In this document: positions 22,165 to 33,606 of the stretch, piece by piece
Layout of the letters: each line of letters starts with the position of its first letter
Numbering within the stretch: position 1 is the stretch's first letter
Assembly: GCA_019054805.1 (NCBI GenBank)
Contig: JAHQIY010000006.1
Coordinates: 4,402,001 to 4,466,000 of the forward strand
Source of the DNA: Brachionus manjavacas
Lineage: Eukaryota > Rotifera > Eurotatoria > Ploima > Brachionidae
Direction of reading: 5' to 3'
DNA length: 64,000 nucleotides
Program-made: the position numbers and the translations under genes
The notes under the pieces: model-generated
Told to the model about the DNA's origin: nothing
What the model saw: the letters and a program-made list of their open reading frames with translations, nothing else
The model's database searches: none

Positions 22165-22878
22165 ATGTTCCAAAGTGCTAAGTTTTTTCCAATTAAGGAT
22201 CAAATATTTGAGTTTGATATGTTTAAATGGCCAAAACCAAGAGAAGCTGTCTGTGGATTGAAAGAGAAATTTTTAAATTTATATAGAGAAAATATTTTTA
22301 ATTGCTTATTTGATTCGAATATAAAAAGCAAAAAATCACTTTCAGACATCAATTTATTTATATTTATATTTTTATTCATTCTTTTTGTATCATTCATCCA
22401 TTGGTTTTTTAGCAAAGCGGGTTTTTATGACGAAAACACAAACCAGAATGCACCAAATTCTCAAACTCGATCTAAGAGTTCAAGTAATTCTATCCAGACC
22501 AAATCTGAAGTAATTTCCACAAATTCAACCACGGATTCTGTAACAGATAAAAAAAGCATTATCAAAAAAGATCACACAGACAACTCACAGAATATAAAAG
22601 AAAATGAAGTTATTGTTACTAAAATAAAGGAGCAAAAATATGGATTTGTTCTAAAACCTGATAAAACCAAATCTTATTCAAGCTCTTTGCCTGATAAGGG
22701 CGCTTGCTATATAAGAATCTCCGAGACAAAAATCGAAACATCAAAAATTAATAAAAATAATGATGCAGTAAAACAATTAAATGAAAGTCAGATTAACTCC
22801 AATAAAAAGGACCAGCATCAACCAGCAATAATCCATGAAATATCTGATTCGAATAATGAAAATTCTGCAAAAAAATAA
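22165..22878 (+). CDS. single-pass membrane protein, paralog-like partner of the upstream gene
   Basis: A 237-residue single-exon gene. The first Met is at 22165, but the second (22219) begins MFKWPKPREAV, matching MFGWSKPVEE of the upstream gene, so translation may start there. One transmembrane helix at about residues 63-82 (NLFIFIFLFILFVSFIHWFF) is followed by a Ser/Asn/Lys-rich hydrophilic tail without repeats. Two Cys lie before the helix. Shared start motif, spacing to the helix, single exon, order and strand point to an old tandem duplication. Function unknown. Confidence 0.7.
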   Translation: MFQSAKFFPIKDQIFEFDMFKWPKPREAVCGLKEKFLNLYRENIFNCLFDSNIKSKKSLSDINLFIFIFLFILFVSFIHWFFSKAGFYDENTNQNAPNSQTRSKSSSNSIQTKSEVISTNSTTDSVTDKKSIIKKDHTDNSQNIKENEVIVTKIKEQKYGFVLKPDKTKSYSSSLPDKGACYIRISETKIETSKINKNNDAVKQLNESQINSNKKDQHQPAIIHEISDSNNENSAKK

Positions 22879-23787
22879 TCAAAACCCAAATAATTAAAAT
22901 GATTTTTTTGTTATAAATAGTTAATTTAAAAAAAAAATTTAATTATATTAATTTCTAAATACCGCTTGTTTCATAGTTAAAAAAGAGTCTTAAGGTTATG
23001 ATACTGATGACAAAAAATGTTAACTTTAACTGTTCAACTTTTCATTTATTCTAAATTAAAATAAAAATAAATTAAATAAAAAAATTTCAAAAGGTTTATT
23101 TTATTCTAATTAAAAATTAAATTTATAAAAATGAGCTATTTAAATATTTGATTGATTAATTTATAAAGAAACTTACCTAATTAAAAAGAAAATATTATAT
23201 TAAAGAAAGAATTTTTTTTAGATTTTTGAAAAAAAAATTATTTTTGTGATAAGAAAAAGACTTAAAAAATCTTTCTTTCATCAGTTTTATATTTAATTTA
23301 TTGGATAGGTGGGACAAGTCAGCCGTTTTTTGAGCGCGGTTTTTTCTGCGTTAAGATTTTATTAAAAACGCTGAATCAACAATTTTAACTTATTAAAAAA
23401 AATTAATTGATAAAAATACATTTAAAAAAAACAAAACGATTTTATTTGTATCGCTGTAAATGAATGTCTTTTATTGAAAAAAATTCAAGATTTTAAAGGG
23501 CAGATGTTTCTACAGCCAAATTAATATTAATTTTCCAAAATTTTTTTTTCTTGGAAGCTTATCTACAAGTGAAAATTCAATTTTGCCTAGAAACTTTCCA
23601 ATTTTGTTAATATTCCTTTCGGGCAAAGCTCATAGAGTTTTAGAACTAATAATTGTTTTACTATAAAGACAGGAAAAGAATCTATAAGGAATTTATGATC
23701 ATTAACAGACAGCCTACAACAAGGGAAGATGAGCTAAAGCCATCTTGATAAATAATGTGATCAAATTGACTTATTTTCTCAGAGGGA
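22879..23787. other. gene-free stretch
   Basis: No gene. A small G+C island near 23305-23350 (GAGCGCGG, TTTTTTCTGCG) has no recognisable role. Confidence 0.5.
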
Positions 23788-23937
23788 GGGGTTGGGAAAC
23801 CGGTTCGAAGTTGAAATTCCTCTGTTATAACCAGTTATTTAAAATTAAACTTTGAAATAAAAAATTAAAATTTTTTTTTATATTCTGCTCTAAAATTTTT
23901 AATCGGTTCCTAAATCGAACCGGTTCGACAAACCCGT
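23788..23937. repeat. short inverted-repeat element (MITE-like)
   Basis: Arms GGGTTGGGAAACCGGTTCGA (from 23788) and TCGAACCGGTTCGACAAACC (to about 23937) are imperfect inverted copies about 100 bp apart, with A+T between. This looks like a small non-autonomous DNA transposon, but no target duplication was found. Confidence 0.45.
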
Positions 23938-24009
23938 TTTCTTAAACATATATATTTTTATATTTATTTTTTTTATAGATAAAAATAGAATCTAATTGAT
24001 AAATTATTT

Positions 24010-24165
24010 GGTAGTATTTGAAAATCTTGATAGCGACATCGTCTATATCACTGGCAAGTAGATTAGCTTAACCATGAGCGTTTAAGTTAACACAAATAGC
24101 TGATTCAATACATTTTTTGTGAAGATCGGATAGAGGGGCCCAAGGGTAATAATGTAAACATTTAA
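24010..24165. repeat. dispersed repeat, copy A
   Basis: Shares ATATCACTGGCAAGTAGATT, GCTTAACCATGA and GAAGATCGGATAGAGGGGCC then CAAGGGTAATAAT with 30178-30297, same orientation. Family unknown. Confidence 0.55.
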
Positions 24166-24744
24166 GGATAGATTCTTGGTAATTTTTCAGGAGCTAAAAA
24201 TAAGAATTTATTCAAAGCTCAATAATTTGTTTGATTTTAAAACTAAAGATTTATGCTACCTCAAAAATTAAATCACTGAACCTAAAATTAACTTTAAATA
24301 TTAGACTAGATACGATAAATGTGAGACTAGAACCAAATCAATTTCAATTTATTTATTATTACCAGAATATTTTTTTATTCAGAAAAAGCTTTATTTTGAT
24401 ACGGATTTATAAAATTAAAATTGAATTTAATCCAGTTTTTAATTATTATCTTGATTTTAATTTGAGTTCATTTAGTACGATTTGTTTTTTCAGAAGTTTT
24501 ATGTACAGATTACATAAGTTTAAGATTAATAAAAAGTTATTAAAATATTAATATTAAACCATATACTATGTAGCATCATAACATATTTTTTTCTTATATC
24601 ATTTCAAATTATTGCTCACTCTATCTAACTCGATTACTTCTGTAAGTCATGTGAATCTGATTTCCCATTTAACCATAAACTTTTTTTTTAATTATTTTTA
24701 TACATTTATGAAGTATTTAAAATAAAAAAACAAGCGGCTGCATG
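24166..24744. other. gene-free stretch
   Basis: An open frame at 24231-24551 is composed of Ile/Lys/Phe/Tyr/Asn from AT-rich DNA and shows no domain; I do not accept it as a gene. Confidence 0.5.
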
Positions 24745-24945
24745 TGTTATTAATTGTTATTATTATTTATTTCAAAAGAACTTACGCCACATTAGGCGAT
24801 GCAAAAAAAAGAAATCAAATTATAGAAAAGACAGTTTTTTTACTCGATTTCAAAATGTACATTCTTAAAAAAAAATAAAAAAATTTACATAATTTCTAAT
24901 TTAAACTAATTGAAAAAGTTTCTTTTTAATTTACTTTGCTTATTT
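24745..24945 (-). mobile_element. 3' tail of a LINE, second copy
   Basis: Minus-strand end GCATCGCCTAATGTGGCGTA ... TTGAAATAAATAATAATAAC, related to 6605-6800. Both copies also share TTACATAATTTCTA further inside. A G+C-richer stretch at 24965-25025 (GAGAGAGGTCCCCTGCACCC) may still belong to the element. Confidence 0.5.
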
Positions 24946-25208
24946 GTTTTTCTTCAAACGAATCACAGAGACAAGCCACCGTTATAGGAGAGAGGTCCCC
25001 TGCACCCACTACTAGCACCTCTAATGTTTTATTTAATATTCTTTTATTTGTAAAGAGTAATTGGTATTAAATAATAATTTATTAAAAATTTTAGATTAAT
25101 TTCGTTTTATAGCCGATAATTAAATATAAACCTTTAAACAAAAAAAATGTTTTTAAATACTATTGATCACTAGAAATAATTTAATTAAAAAAAATTATCA
25201 AAAAGTTT

Positions 25209-25823
25209 TTAAATTTTTTCAAGCCAATTTTTAACTTTATCCAAAGGTTGATTGTTTTTAGCTTCTAGATGTATCGATTCATTATTCAGAGAATTTTCTT
25301 TTCGAATAAAATCTGTACTTTCTAAATTATTAGTAGAATAAAGTGAATAAAAACTGCATCTATCAAATGATCCAATGCTAAATGTATCCACCATTTCGAG
25401 GTCCAAAGCGTTTAGACTATTTGAGCTTTTATATAAATTTGAATTAGAGGCTCTCAATTGCATGTTTTTTGATTTTTTATTCTCATTATCTAAACATAAA
25501 GAGCTCTTATTTTTTGGATCAAAGTTTAAGTACAAAGATGAATTATTCAATTGATACAGAGATTTTTTTTTAAATTTAACTGGTGAGCCCAATTGTTTTA
25601 TATTGGATTTTGGAGTTCTTAATTCAGATCTTATTTCGTTCAAATTTAAACGAGATAAACATTTTCGATAGTTCCAATTTGGATTATTTCCAGTAAAAAG
25701 TGGGTCTATATTTTTGAAAAGATTCATTTGTTCTCTTTTAATTTTTGTTTCGCTCGATTCATTGGTGACTAAAATCGAAATCTTAGGTGATAATGTTTGA
25801 TTTTGTTTATCATTTTCGAGCAT
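25209..25823 (-). CDS. hypothetical protein, Ser/Asn/Leu-rich
   Basis: Single-exon frame of 204 residues, basic overall, with short predicted-disordered segments (SNSNLYKSSNSLNALDLEMV) and a C-terminal VKNWLEKI that could be a small helix. No domain, signal peptide or membrane span. The length without stops and varied residue use in such AT-rich DNA support a real gene, but there is no homology evidence. It may have missed 5' exons. Confidence 0.55.
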   Translation of the reverse strand: MLENDKQNQTLSPKISILVTNESSETKIKREQMNLFKNIDPLFTGNNPNWNYRKCLSRLNLNEIRSELRTPKSNIKQLGSPVKFKKKSLYQLNNSSLYLNFDPKNKSSLCLDNENKKSKNMQLRASNSNLYKSSNSLNALDLEMVDTFSIGSFDRCSFYSLYSTNNLESTDFIRKENSLNNESIHLEAKNNQPLDKVKNWLEKI

Positions 25824-28484
25824 TTTATCTAAAAATAAACTAAATCGATATTATAATTAAAAATCTATAAAAAATCCAATTTTCTTCTAATTAAAATTGA
25901 TCAAGTATAAAAAAAATCAATTCTATTAAATAATTAATATTTGTTTAAATAACACATTAAGTTTTTTGGCTCAATGTAATCACTAAAAAATTAAAATTAA
26001 TTTTTTTCCTAAAATAACTCTTGAAACCTTTAATTTGCTAAGATAAATAAAAAATTAATAAAAAAACTTTGATAAAATATAAAAATTTGCTTTCTTTGAG
26101 CGTAGGAAACCCGCATTATTTGAGTTAATTTCGCCAAAATTAATTTAAGACTAGATTGGTGCAATAAATAAATTTCGATAAGCAAGTTTCAGTTTTAAGA
26201 TAAAAATCTCAATCAAAAAAATTTAACATTCTTCCATGAAAACCTTGCCTGATGATAGCTTAAAAAAAAAAGTTAAAAAATGAATTATTTATCATCAATT
26301 TAAATTATATACAAACTTATAATATTTAAAAATTCAGAAACTCTTTTTTTGAACAACTTCAAATTCAATCAAGCTAATGGATTCGAATATTTGAATCTAG
26401 AAAACAAAATTTAATAAATTTAATTAATAAAAAAAAAGATTATCAAATTTATTTTGTTCATTTTATTAAATTAATTTTTTTTTAAATAAGAAAACTGAGA
26501 TAGTTTTTTTTGTTAAATCAAAAAACAAAATTAAAAATCTATAAATTATTTATCTTATAATTAGAGAACTGATTCTGAAAAAATAATTATGTCACAACAA
26601 AATTTTATGTATCGAAAAATTTGCATTTTTTGTCGTCAATGTTTGGTGAAAACTGAAAGTTTATGTCAATAAAACTGAATTAATAATTTTGTTTATGAAA
26701 CGGATTCTTCATTTTAAAATTATTATTCTATTCTTGAGTTATATTGAGTATTGTTGCTATTGACCAACGATAGCTATAAATAAATTTAAAAAAAAGTATA
26801 ATTATGATTTAGAAAAGTAGCTGATTAAGTTGAAATTTTATGAATACTTTAATTGATTGGAATGCTTCTTGAGGAAAAAAACATTTTAGAAAATTAAAAA
26901 TTAAAATAAAACATCATAAATAATTTTTTACCGCTTTATACTTAAAAAGTTTAAGCTCGTTAAATTTACTTGATAAAAATAATGAATCTTACTTAACAAC
27001 TATTTTTATAATTAAATTTATAATTTTAGCTCAGAAAAGAGGGAATTCAAAAAAGAATCAACGAGAAATAAAACCAATCATTGTGGGACCCAAATGAACA
27101 TTATGATTTTCATTTTCTCAGTCGGGGTTTGAAAGATTTGAAAGATTAAGACTAAAATAGCTTGATATTAGTCAAGGCTAAATAAAAATTTTAAAGAAAT
27201 TAATCTCGAAAATAATAAAAATTCTTTAATTCCCATTTTTAATAGAATTATTAATTACTACTATTACATAATATGATACAATAAAAAATTTTACAATGCA
27301 TATTTGCTTAAATTCAAATGTGATCTTTTATTAAGATCATTTTATCATTTTTTTGAATGTAATTTGAACATTTTTTGGAAAATTTTTAAATTTATCAAAT
27401 CTATGTGACTTTATTAGAAAAATTTAAAACTTAAAGCTTTCTAATCCTGATTTTGTGATAGGTTAAAATTTAGAACAGAAATTTAAAAGGTTTTAAAACC
27501 ATTAATTTAAAACTATACACTTTTATTAAAAGAACTTAGTTTATATATAGCTGTTTCTAAGTAAGAAGACCGAAAGATATTCGGTCTTGATAAAATACCG
27601 AAAAATATATATGAAAATATTTTGGCATTTTTTACTGGAATTAAATGAATTTTAATCAAAATTGAAGTGACTAACTTTATTGTCAAATTAAAATATCTGT
27701 CGAGCTATCTTTAAATTTAGAAAATAAAAAATAAGTTTAATACTACATTAAAAAATAAGTAGTAATTTTCATTCTTTCTTTCAGAAATTTTTAAATGTTA
27801 ACTTTTCATCTAAAATCAATATATTATTTAAAAAAAATTTCTTATGCTCATAAAGTGTCTTATTAATTAATTTGAAGTTGATTAAAAAAAAACTAATTTA
27901 GTTACAAGAATTTTTTCTTAGTATAGTACTTAAATTTTGCTCAATGTTTGGAAAATTTTAAAAAGTCTAAATCTGTCTATTATATAATTTGATGACGTTT
28001 CAATGATAAAAAATATCAAATTTTAAAAGAATAACTGTTAATGCGGAATTTTATGTCAGAAAAGAAATGAAAAATATCTAAAAATATTTTAGAAGAATCG
28101 ATTAAAATCGATTCAAAATCAAAATTTTTTCAATATTCAAAAATATTATATTATTTATATTATTATTAATAAACTGAATTTTTTTTATTTTTAAAATTTG
28201 ATTCATAATTTTTTTTTTTTAGAAAATTACTCTATAAAAATTTATTTTCTGATTATGAAACCTCATTTTATAATATTTATTTGAAATTAATTAACTAATT
28301 TTTTACAATTTTAAAAACGTTCTTTCTTTTCAATTAAAAGATAAATATATATGAAATATTTTATTTATTTTTAATGAGTGTTTACTCTATATATAACCAT
28401 TAATGACTGTAATTTGGTATTAAGTTAATGAGATCCAATTTTGTGTACTCATCTAAAAATTATAATATTTATAGTAGTAGTAGT
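25824..28484. other. long gene-free stretch
   Basis: 2.6 kb of A+T-rich DNA without an acceptable reading frame, repeat or RNA gene. Confidence 0.55.
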
Positions 28485-29990
28485 ATTAACTACTGCAGCT
28501 CGAAGCTAGTCCAAGCAAAGCTCTAATGAGCTATAGCAGTCGATTCATCTTGCTTTGTCATCCATATGTCAATCTTAGCTTTAAAGATGCTTAGACTAGT
28601 TGCACTAACAATTTCCTCGGCAATTTATTCCAGACACTAACAACTCTGTTTGTAAAATTATAAAATCTCTGACTACAATTCCTTACTCTTTCTCGAACCA
28701 AGTTCTTGGAGTTTCTTCTAAGATTTTACTCTTTACTGTCAGGTCTAGTGTTTAAGCTGTAGTTTAAACCTTAAACTGAAATTCACAATTTCCATATTGC
28801 CAATATCAAACTAGTGAACGGTTCACTTTAGAATCTCCCTTGTGAAGTGGAGTTACAAAATCCTGCTTCCAAAGCAACGGTAGTTTTCCAGTTTGAATCG
28901 ATTTTTTGAAAATTAGCAGAAGAAGAAGAGCAATTGATGCTGCTCACTTTTCAAGCACTGCTGCATGAACTTTATCTGGTCCCATAGCCTTCAAGTTTTT
29001 CTAGGATTTTAATAATTGTTGCTAAACTCTCGGGATCTAGGTCACATCGAGCTGATGCCTTGAATTCAAACATAGGAGTACTTGAAGACTTTTCAGAACT
29101 AAAAGATGATTTAAAATGCTCATTTAAGATTGCAGCAATCAACTTCAGGATACTTTTCGGCTCAGCTTTTGACATCTGAAAAGTAGGTTCTTGTACATTT
29201 TGAGAGAAAAAACAATCATCTAAACAATCGATTAGATCAACTTCGAAAGTTTTTTGTCTGACCAGAAGGGAACCAACTGACCCATTAACCCAGGCTATAT
29301 TGGGAGAGTTAAAATCACCACACAGTATTATACCAAAAAAATTGAATCTACACATAATCTCACTCGATCTTTTAATGCTCATAATAACTTCACAATCCGT
29401 GACACACACCCCTGGCGGTCTGTATAAACATCATGCTAAAATATGTTCATTTGAAGTCTGAATTCCGCACCATATTTGTTCCACATTATTGCCACTTAAA
29501 AGTTCATCATGAATTTCAAATGCGCAAAATTTCTTATTTAAAAAAATAGACACATCACCACCTTGACAAAATTTTCTACAATAGTTAAATACCTCAAAAT
29601 TTTCAAGACGCTTGCAAAATCCATCAGAAAACCATGTCTCACTCACACTTTTTAATTCACTCTTAAAATCATGAACTTCCTATGTTAAATTTGATACTTC
29701 TCTTTGTAAACAGATTTTTGAATTAAAATAATTAGAAAAAACTTGACAATGATAAGAAAGTAAATACGCTAGGTACCTTTGGGCCAAAATGAGCAGAATC
29801 GATTAAATGAAAAACCAATTTTATTTTCTTTCTTGGAATAGAATAAACAAGCTCTATTAGTTCAATTTCCGCCATTAGTTCTAAATTTCCTCTATAAGGG
29901 GTTAGGTTTAAATGATTTTCTCTTTTTTTAAATTTAAATGTATTAAACAATTTTTGTATTATCCGAATGGTTTAAAAGTTCTAATATTTT
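28485..29990 (-). mobile_element. broken LINE (ORF1 piece, endonuclease, 3' end; RT lost)
   Basis: Minus strand. 29431-29646 reads SETWFSDGFCKRLENFEVFN, the start of the apurinic-type endonuclease, and 28972-29409 has ILCGDFNSPNIAW, its GDFN motif. A possible ORF1 piece lies at 29650-29950. 28500-28800 matches the 3' end of the pol gene (RNCSQRFYNFTNRVVSVWNK) seen also at 53570-53977. The middle, including the RT core, is missing. The 3' UTR has the small stem GCTCATTAGAGC, CTGCAG and a terminal (TAC)n run. CR1/Jockey-like by motif style. Several stops and frameshifts show it is dead. Confidence 0.8.
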
Positions 29991-30177
29991 TTATTTGATA
30001 GAAAAAAATTCATTTAATAGATTAATTTATTTTTTAAAGTTTTTTATTTATTAAATAGATTTATTCTGAAAAAAGAAAAAGCATTGATAATAAATTTTTT
30101 GTCTTTGATTCATAAAATTATTTTCTTTGAGTTTTCTGTAATGGTTTACAATCTTGTATTGTTTATGCAAAATTTTA
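29991..30177. other. spacer
   Basis: AT-rich, nothing seen. Confidence 0.4.
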
Positions 30178-30297
30178 TCAAAGATCATCTGATAGAGCGA
30201 TATCCTTGACGATATCACTGGTAAGTTGATTAACTTAACCATGAACATGATTTTTCGAGAAGATCGAATAGAAGGGCCCAAGGGTACTAATATTAGC
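30178..30297. repeat. dispersed repeat, copy B
   Basis: Homologous to 24010-24165: GATATCACTGGTAAGTTGAT, CTTAACCATGAAC and GAAGATCGAATAGAAGGGCC then CAAGGGTACTAAT. The minus strand is open across it, so it might be a scrap of an element's coding region. Confidence 0.55.
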
Positions 30298-30724
30298 ATT
30301 ACATATCATATGGTTTAATTTTTTGTGTTTGAATTACAAAATGTATCCAATGTTGAAATAACATTGAAAAAGTGCGATCTTTCAAATTATTTTTTCAGTT
30401 TCAAATAAAAAAATAATTTTAAGTTAATATTGCAAGCATTTTCATATTTGAAATGTAACTCCTTAGTGAAATAGAATGAGTTCAATTTTTAGGATTACCG
30501 TAAACACTAACAATTTTAAAAACAGAATAGACAAATTACTAAAACCTTTTTGAAACAGGAAAAATTAATTTTTTATTAACATAATCTTTTAAGACATATT
30601 TTAAAATCAGACAGCTACCATGACAAGGTTGGAAATAGCATTGATTCGCAGTTAGTCTATTGTAGCTTTTGTTATTATTATTATTATTACTTAACTTTAA
30701 TTTTTTTTTATTATATTGCTAATA
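30298..30724. other. gene-free stretch
   Basis: AT-rich, nothing beyond a short TTATTATTATTATTA run at about 30670. Confidence 0.4.
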
Positions 30725-30835
30725 CACTGGTCGTAGGCTATTATAGCAGGACCTCTACTGTCGTCACTGCTTGAGGAACTTCGTTCCTCAATAGCATTAA
30801 ATACTCCTACTACTACTACTACTACTACTACTAGA
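30725..30835 (+). mobile_element. LINE 3' end with stem and (TAC)n tail
   Basis: GAGGAACTTCGTTCCTC forms a perfect small stem, followed after about 20 nt by TACTCC and eight TAC repeats. This is the same arrangement as the 3' ends at 28485, 49742 and 54029, so it is a heavily 5'-truncated copy of the same LINE group. Confidence 0.6.
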
Positions 30836-30904
30836 ATAAAAATAGACAATTAATTCGTTTTGATTAAATTTTATATTCAATCATTAAAAAAATGGATTTA
30901 GTCG

Positions 30905-31475
30905 ATTAGGTGAACCTTAGTTTACAAATTATCCGAAATATTTTGTTCTCAAGTTTTGTGAATTACTAGTTCACCTAATTTTTTTGTTTAAACAAGAATT
31001 AGACGAAAGATTTTTAGATTATGCGAACAAATTGAGTAAAGCTCAAATTAATAGAATGCCTTATTCTCGAAACTGATATAAAAATTATTTAATAGTTTTT
31101 TAGCTTATTTTTTTTGGAGGAGCTTTAGAAATAGAATTTGCTCTGATCTGGTTGACTTGGTATTACTCTTTCCATAATCCCAAATACCTAAATGCGCTCT
31201 CTCCTTAAATCTTTGCCTTTCAGCATAAAACAATAAAAATTAAAGAAAATTAAAATTAATTTTTCACCCTTCAAGTGTTTGACTTTGGGGAACAAAAATT
31301 CATCTATTTCGCAAAATTTACCTACTTCGCCAGTCTTTAAATTTTCTATTTAATTATTTTTTCTGTCATATTTTTTATCATTACATTAGCTTTTTTAAAT
31401 TAGGTGAACTAATAGTTCATAAAACCTGAGAACAAGAATCGTTCCAGTAACAGGTGAACCATAGTTTACCTCACT
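30905..31475. mobile_element. MITE with about 75-bp inverted ends and subterminal palindromes
   Basis: The left end (TAGGTGAACCTTAGTTTAC ... TTGTTCTCAAGTTTTGTGAA, then TTACTAGTTCACCTAATTT) is the diverged inverse of the right end (31396-31475). The right outer end reads as CAGTGAGGTAAACTATGG on the minus strand, similar to Tc1/mariner tips. Each end also holds an inner GGTGAACTA..TAGTTCACC palindrome. A related partial end lies at 58620-58695. No transposase; target duplication not resolved. Confidence 0.6.
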
Positions 31476-33606
31476 GGCAAAAACCCAAAAAACTTTGTTT
31501 TCATCTTATAAAATTTTGACTTTAGTGATTTTAATTTTCTTTCGTATGGTGCTTTTTAACAAATACTCAATTGATAAAAAATGGAAAACAGAGCGTAGAT
31601 AGTTTTTTAAACTAAAAATATAATCTTTAAGGATCATCATATCACAAACCTAATATTAGGAATTTATAAAGTACTGTTGATTGCCAGTATTAAAATTCTA
31701 AAAAGATCTTAATTTAAAAAAAAAAATTATAAATAATTTATAAAAATAACTTATTTATATTTATAAAACTTATAAAAACTTAATGAAATTCAAACTATAA
31801 AACAAAAAAATTTATTACCTGTATTTTATTGAACACCTGATGAAAAAAAATTTTTAACTGCTTAGAGCAAAATATATTTTATTATTAGTTCTGTATATTT
31901 AAAGAAACACGCTAAATAATTAATTTCTAAAGTTTATAACCTAATGATAGAAAAAAAGAGAACTCAATTTTTTAATATTTATTTTTAATCAAAAGGAAAA
32001 ATTTTTGATATTTATTTTTTGAATGTTTAAATAAGAAAATTAAACCATTTATAAATAAAAACTAGTTAAAGAAGCAGGAATATAGGTCAAGTATTTTCAG
32101 AAGAGTAGTTTTAAATCATTAAATTAAAATCATACTGGATTTAGTATTGACTTATTTGATTCCCGCTTAGGCCTCTGACTCCCATTTAAATGTCTTTTTT
32201 GAATATTTCGATATAAAACTTAATCTGGAATGGAAATTCAATGAAGAATTGATGATAAAAAATATTTTTGATCAATTCTTCATTGAATTTCCATGAGTTC
32301 ACTAAAGTTGATAAAATGAACTCATGATTTTTACTAAAATAATTTTAGTTGGGAAAGAACCAAAAATGAAAGTGACATTAGGTTTTCTGAAACTATCCAT
32401 AATCTCCGATTGTTAACCTAAATGAAATTTAAAAAATCACTTCTTTCTTTTTTAGAAGGAATTTAAAAAAAAAAACATCGAGTAACCGGTTTATTTTCTC
32501 ATTTTTCCAGATTGGATTCCTTGGATATTTAATTTATTTTTAGTCTCAATTTAACTCTGTTGGAAAAAAATTTGAAAAAATTTTGGAAATTAAAAGTGAT
32601 AAATCAAGTAATCATAAGATTCTGAGATATCGAATAAGGGACTAAAAAGGCATGAAATACTACTCAATTTTTTAAATAATTAACTATCATTTATTGATTT
32701 AAGTACATTATTGATTTGAAATGATTTTTTATTTCTGATCAGTCAGATGAGAAGCCTTAAATTATTAAAATTACTAATTTAAATAAGTTTATTAAGAAGT
32801 TAAAGAAAAAAATTTTTTTATTGAAGCTTGAAAAAATATAGATCATTAATTTTTTTTTCTCTTTTCTTAAATTAAACTTTTATATTTTTTTTATTTTTCT
32901 AGTATGAATTTCGTCTGGAGGAAGCAATAACAAGGAGCAACCAAAAAATATTAAAAAGAGTCCAATTATTTTATATTGTAAAAAGTAAGGTTTCTAAAAA
33001 ACGATATCTTTATCATTATTTAAAATTTTAATTAAAATGTTTAACACTTAAAATACGATGTAATTTTGAACCTTTTTTGAATTCATTTATCTTTATAACC
33101 TTACATTAGATAAAACAGATTTAAAATAATTAGTTGCTATGGAGAAAAAATATAAAATGAGGAAAAATTATTCAAGAATTGATGTAAGGCTCAGATAAAA
33201 TCCTTTTAAAAATGAATCAAAATGAAACCGGCCGATTATGTACTGAATTTAATTAAATGTGACAAAAAGACTAAGTGTTTTATCTTAATAATTTAAAAAG
33301 TATAATTATAATTAAAAAAATTTTATCTATTTTAGATTTCATCTGTTCATTATAAAGGAAATACATTTTTAAAGTAAAAATGCAAAAAACTTTGTAAAAT
33401 GTTTTATTTTAGTTGTGATTAAAATTTTAAAGTACAAAAATCTAATTGATTAGACAAAATTTCAAAATTAATCGCTTGATAAAGCCATAAAAAAATTAGA
33501 ATTTTTCAATTGATTTAAAAGCAAAAAAAAAGAACTACGCTTCCTTCGTTCTTAAATTGAATAAATAAAAATCTTAGTGTAAAAGTCAAATTGAAATATT
33601 TCATGT
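31476..33606. other. gene-poor stretch
   Basis: Apart from the hairpins at 32230-32326, only one exon-like island: after TTTTTATTTTTCTAG at 32902 the plus strand reads YEFRLEEAITRSNQKILKRV and on for about 43 codons before a stop. No partner exon or Met was found. Confidence 0.4.
32230..32326. repeat. two adjacent perfect hairpins
   Basis: Hairpin 1 has perfect 24-bp arms (32230-32253 and 32271-32294) around a 17-nt loop. Hairpin 2 has perfect 10-bp arms (CATGAGTTCA at 32292-32301, TGAACTCATG at 32317-32326) around 15 nt. The two share the bases CAT at 32292-32294, so only one can form fully at a time at the join. Confidence 0.85.

Noticed and set aside
24231-24551. Plus-strand open frame of 106 codons
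   Set aside because: Residue use follows base composition (Ile/Lys/Phe/Tyr/Asn); no domain; surrounded by repeats.
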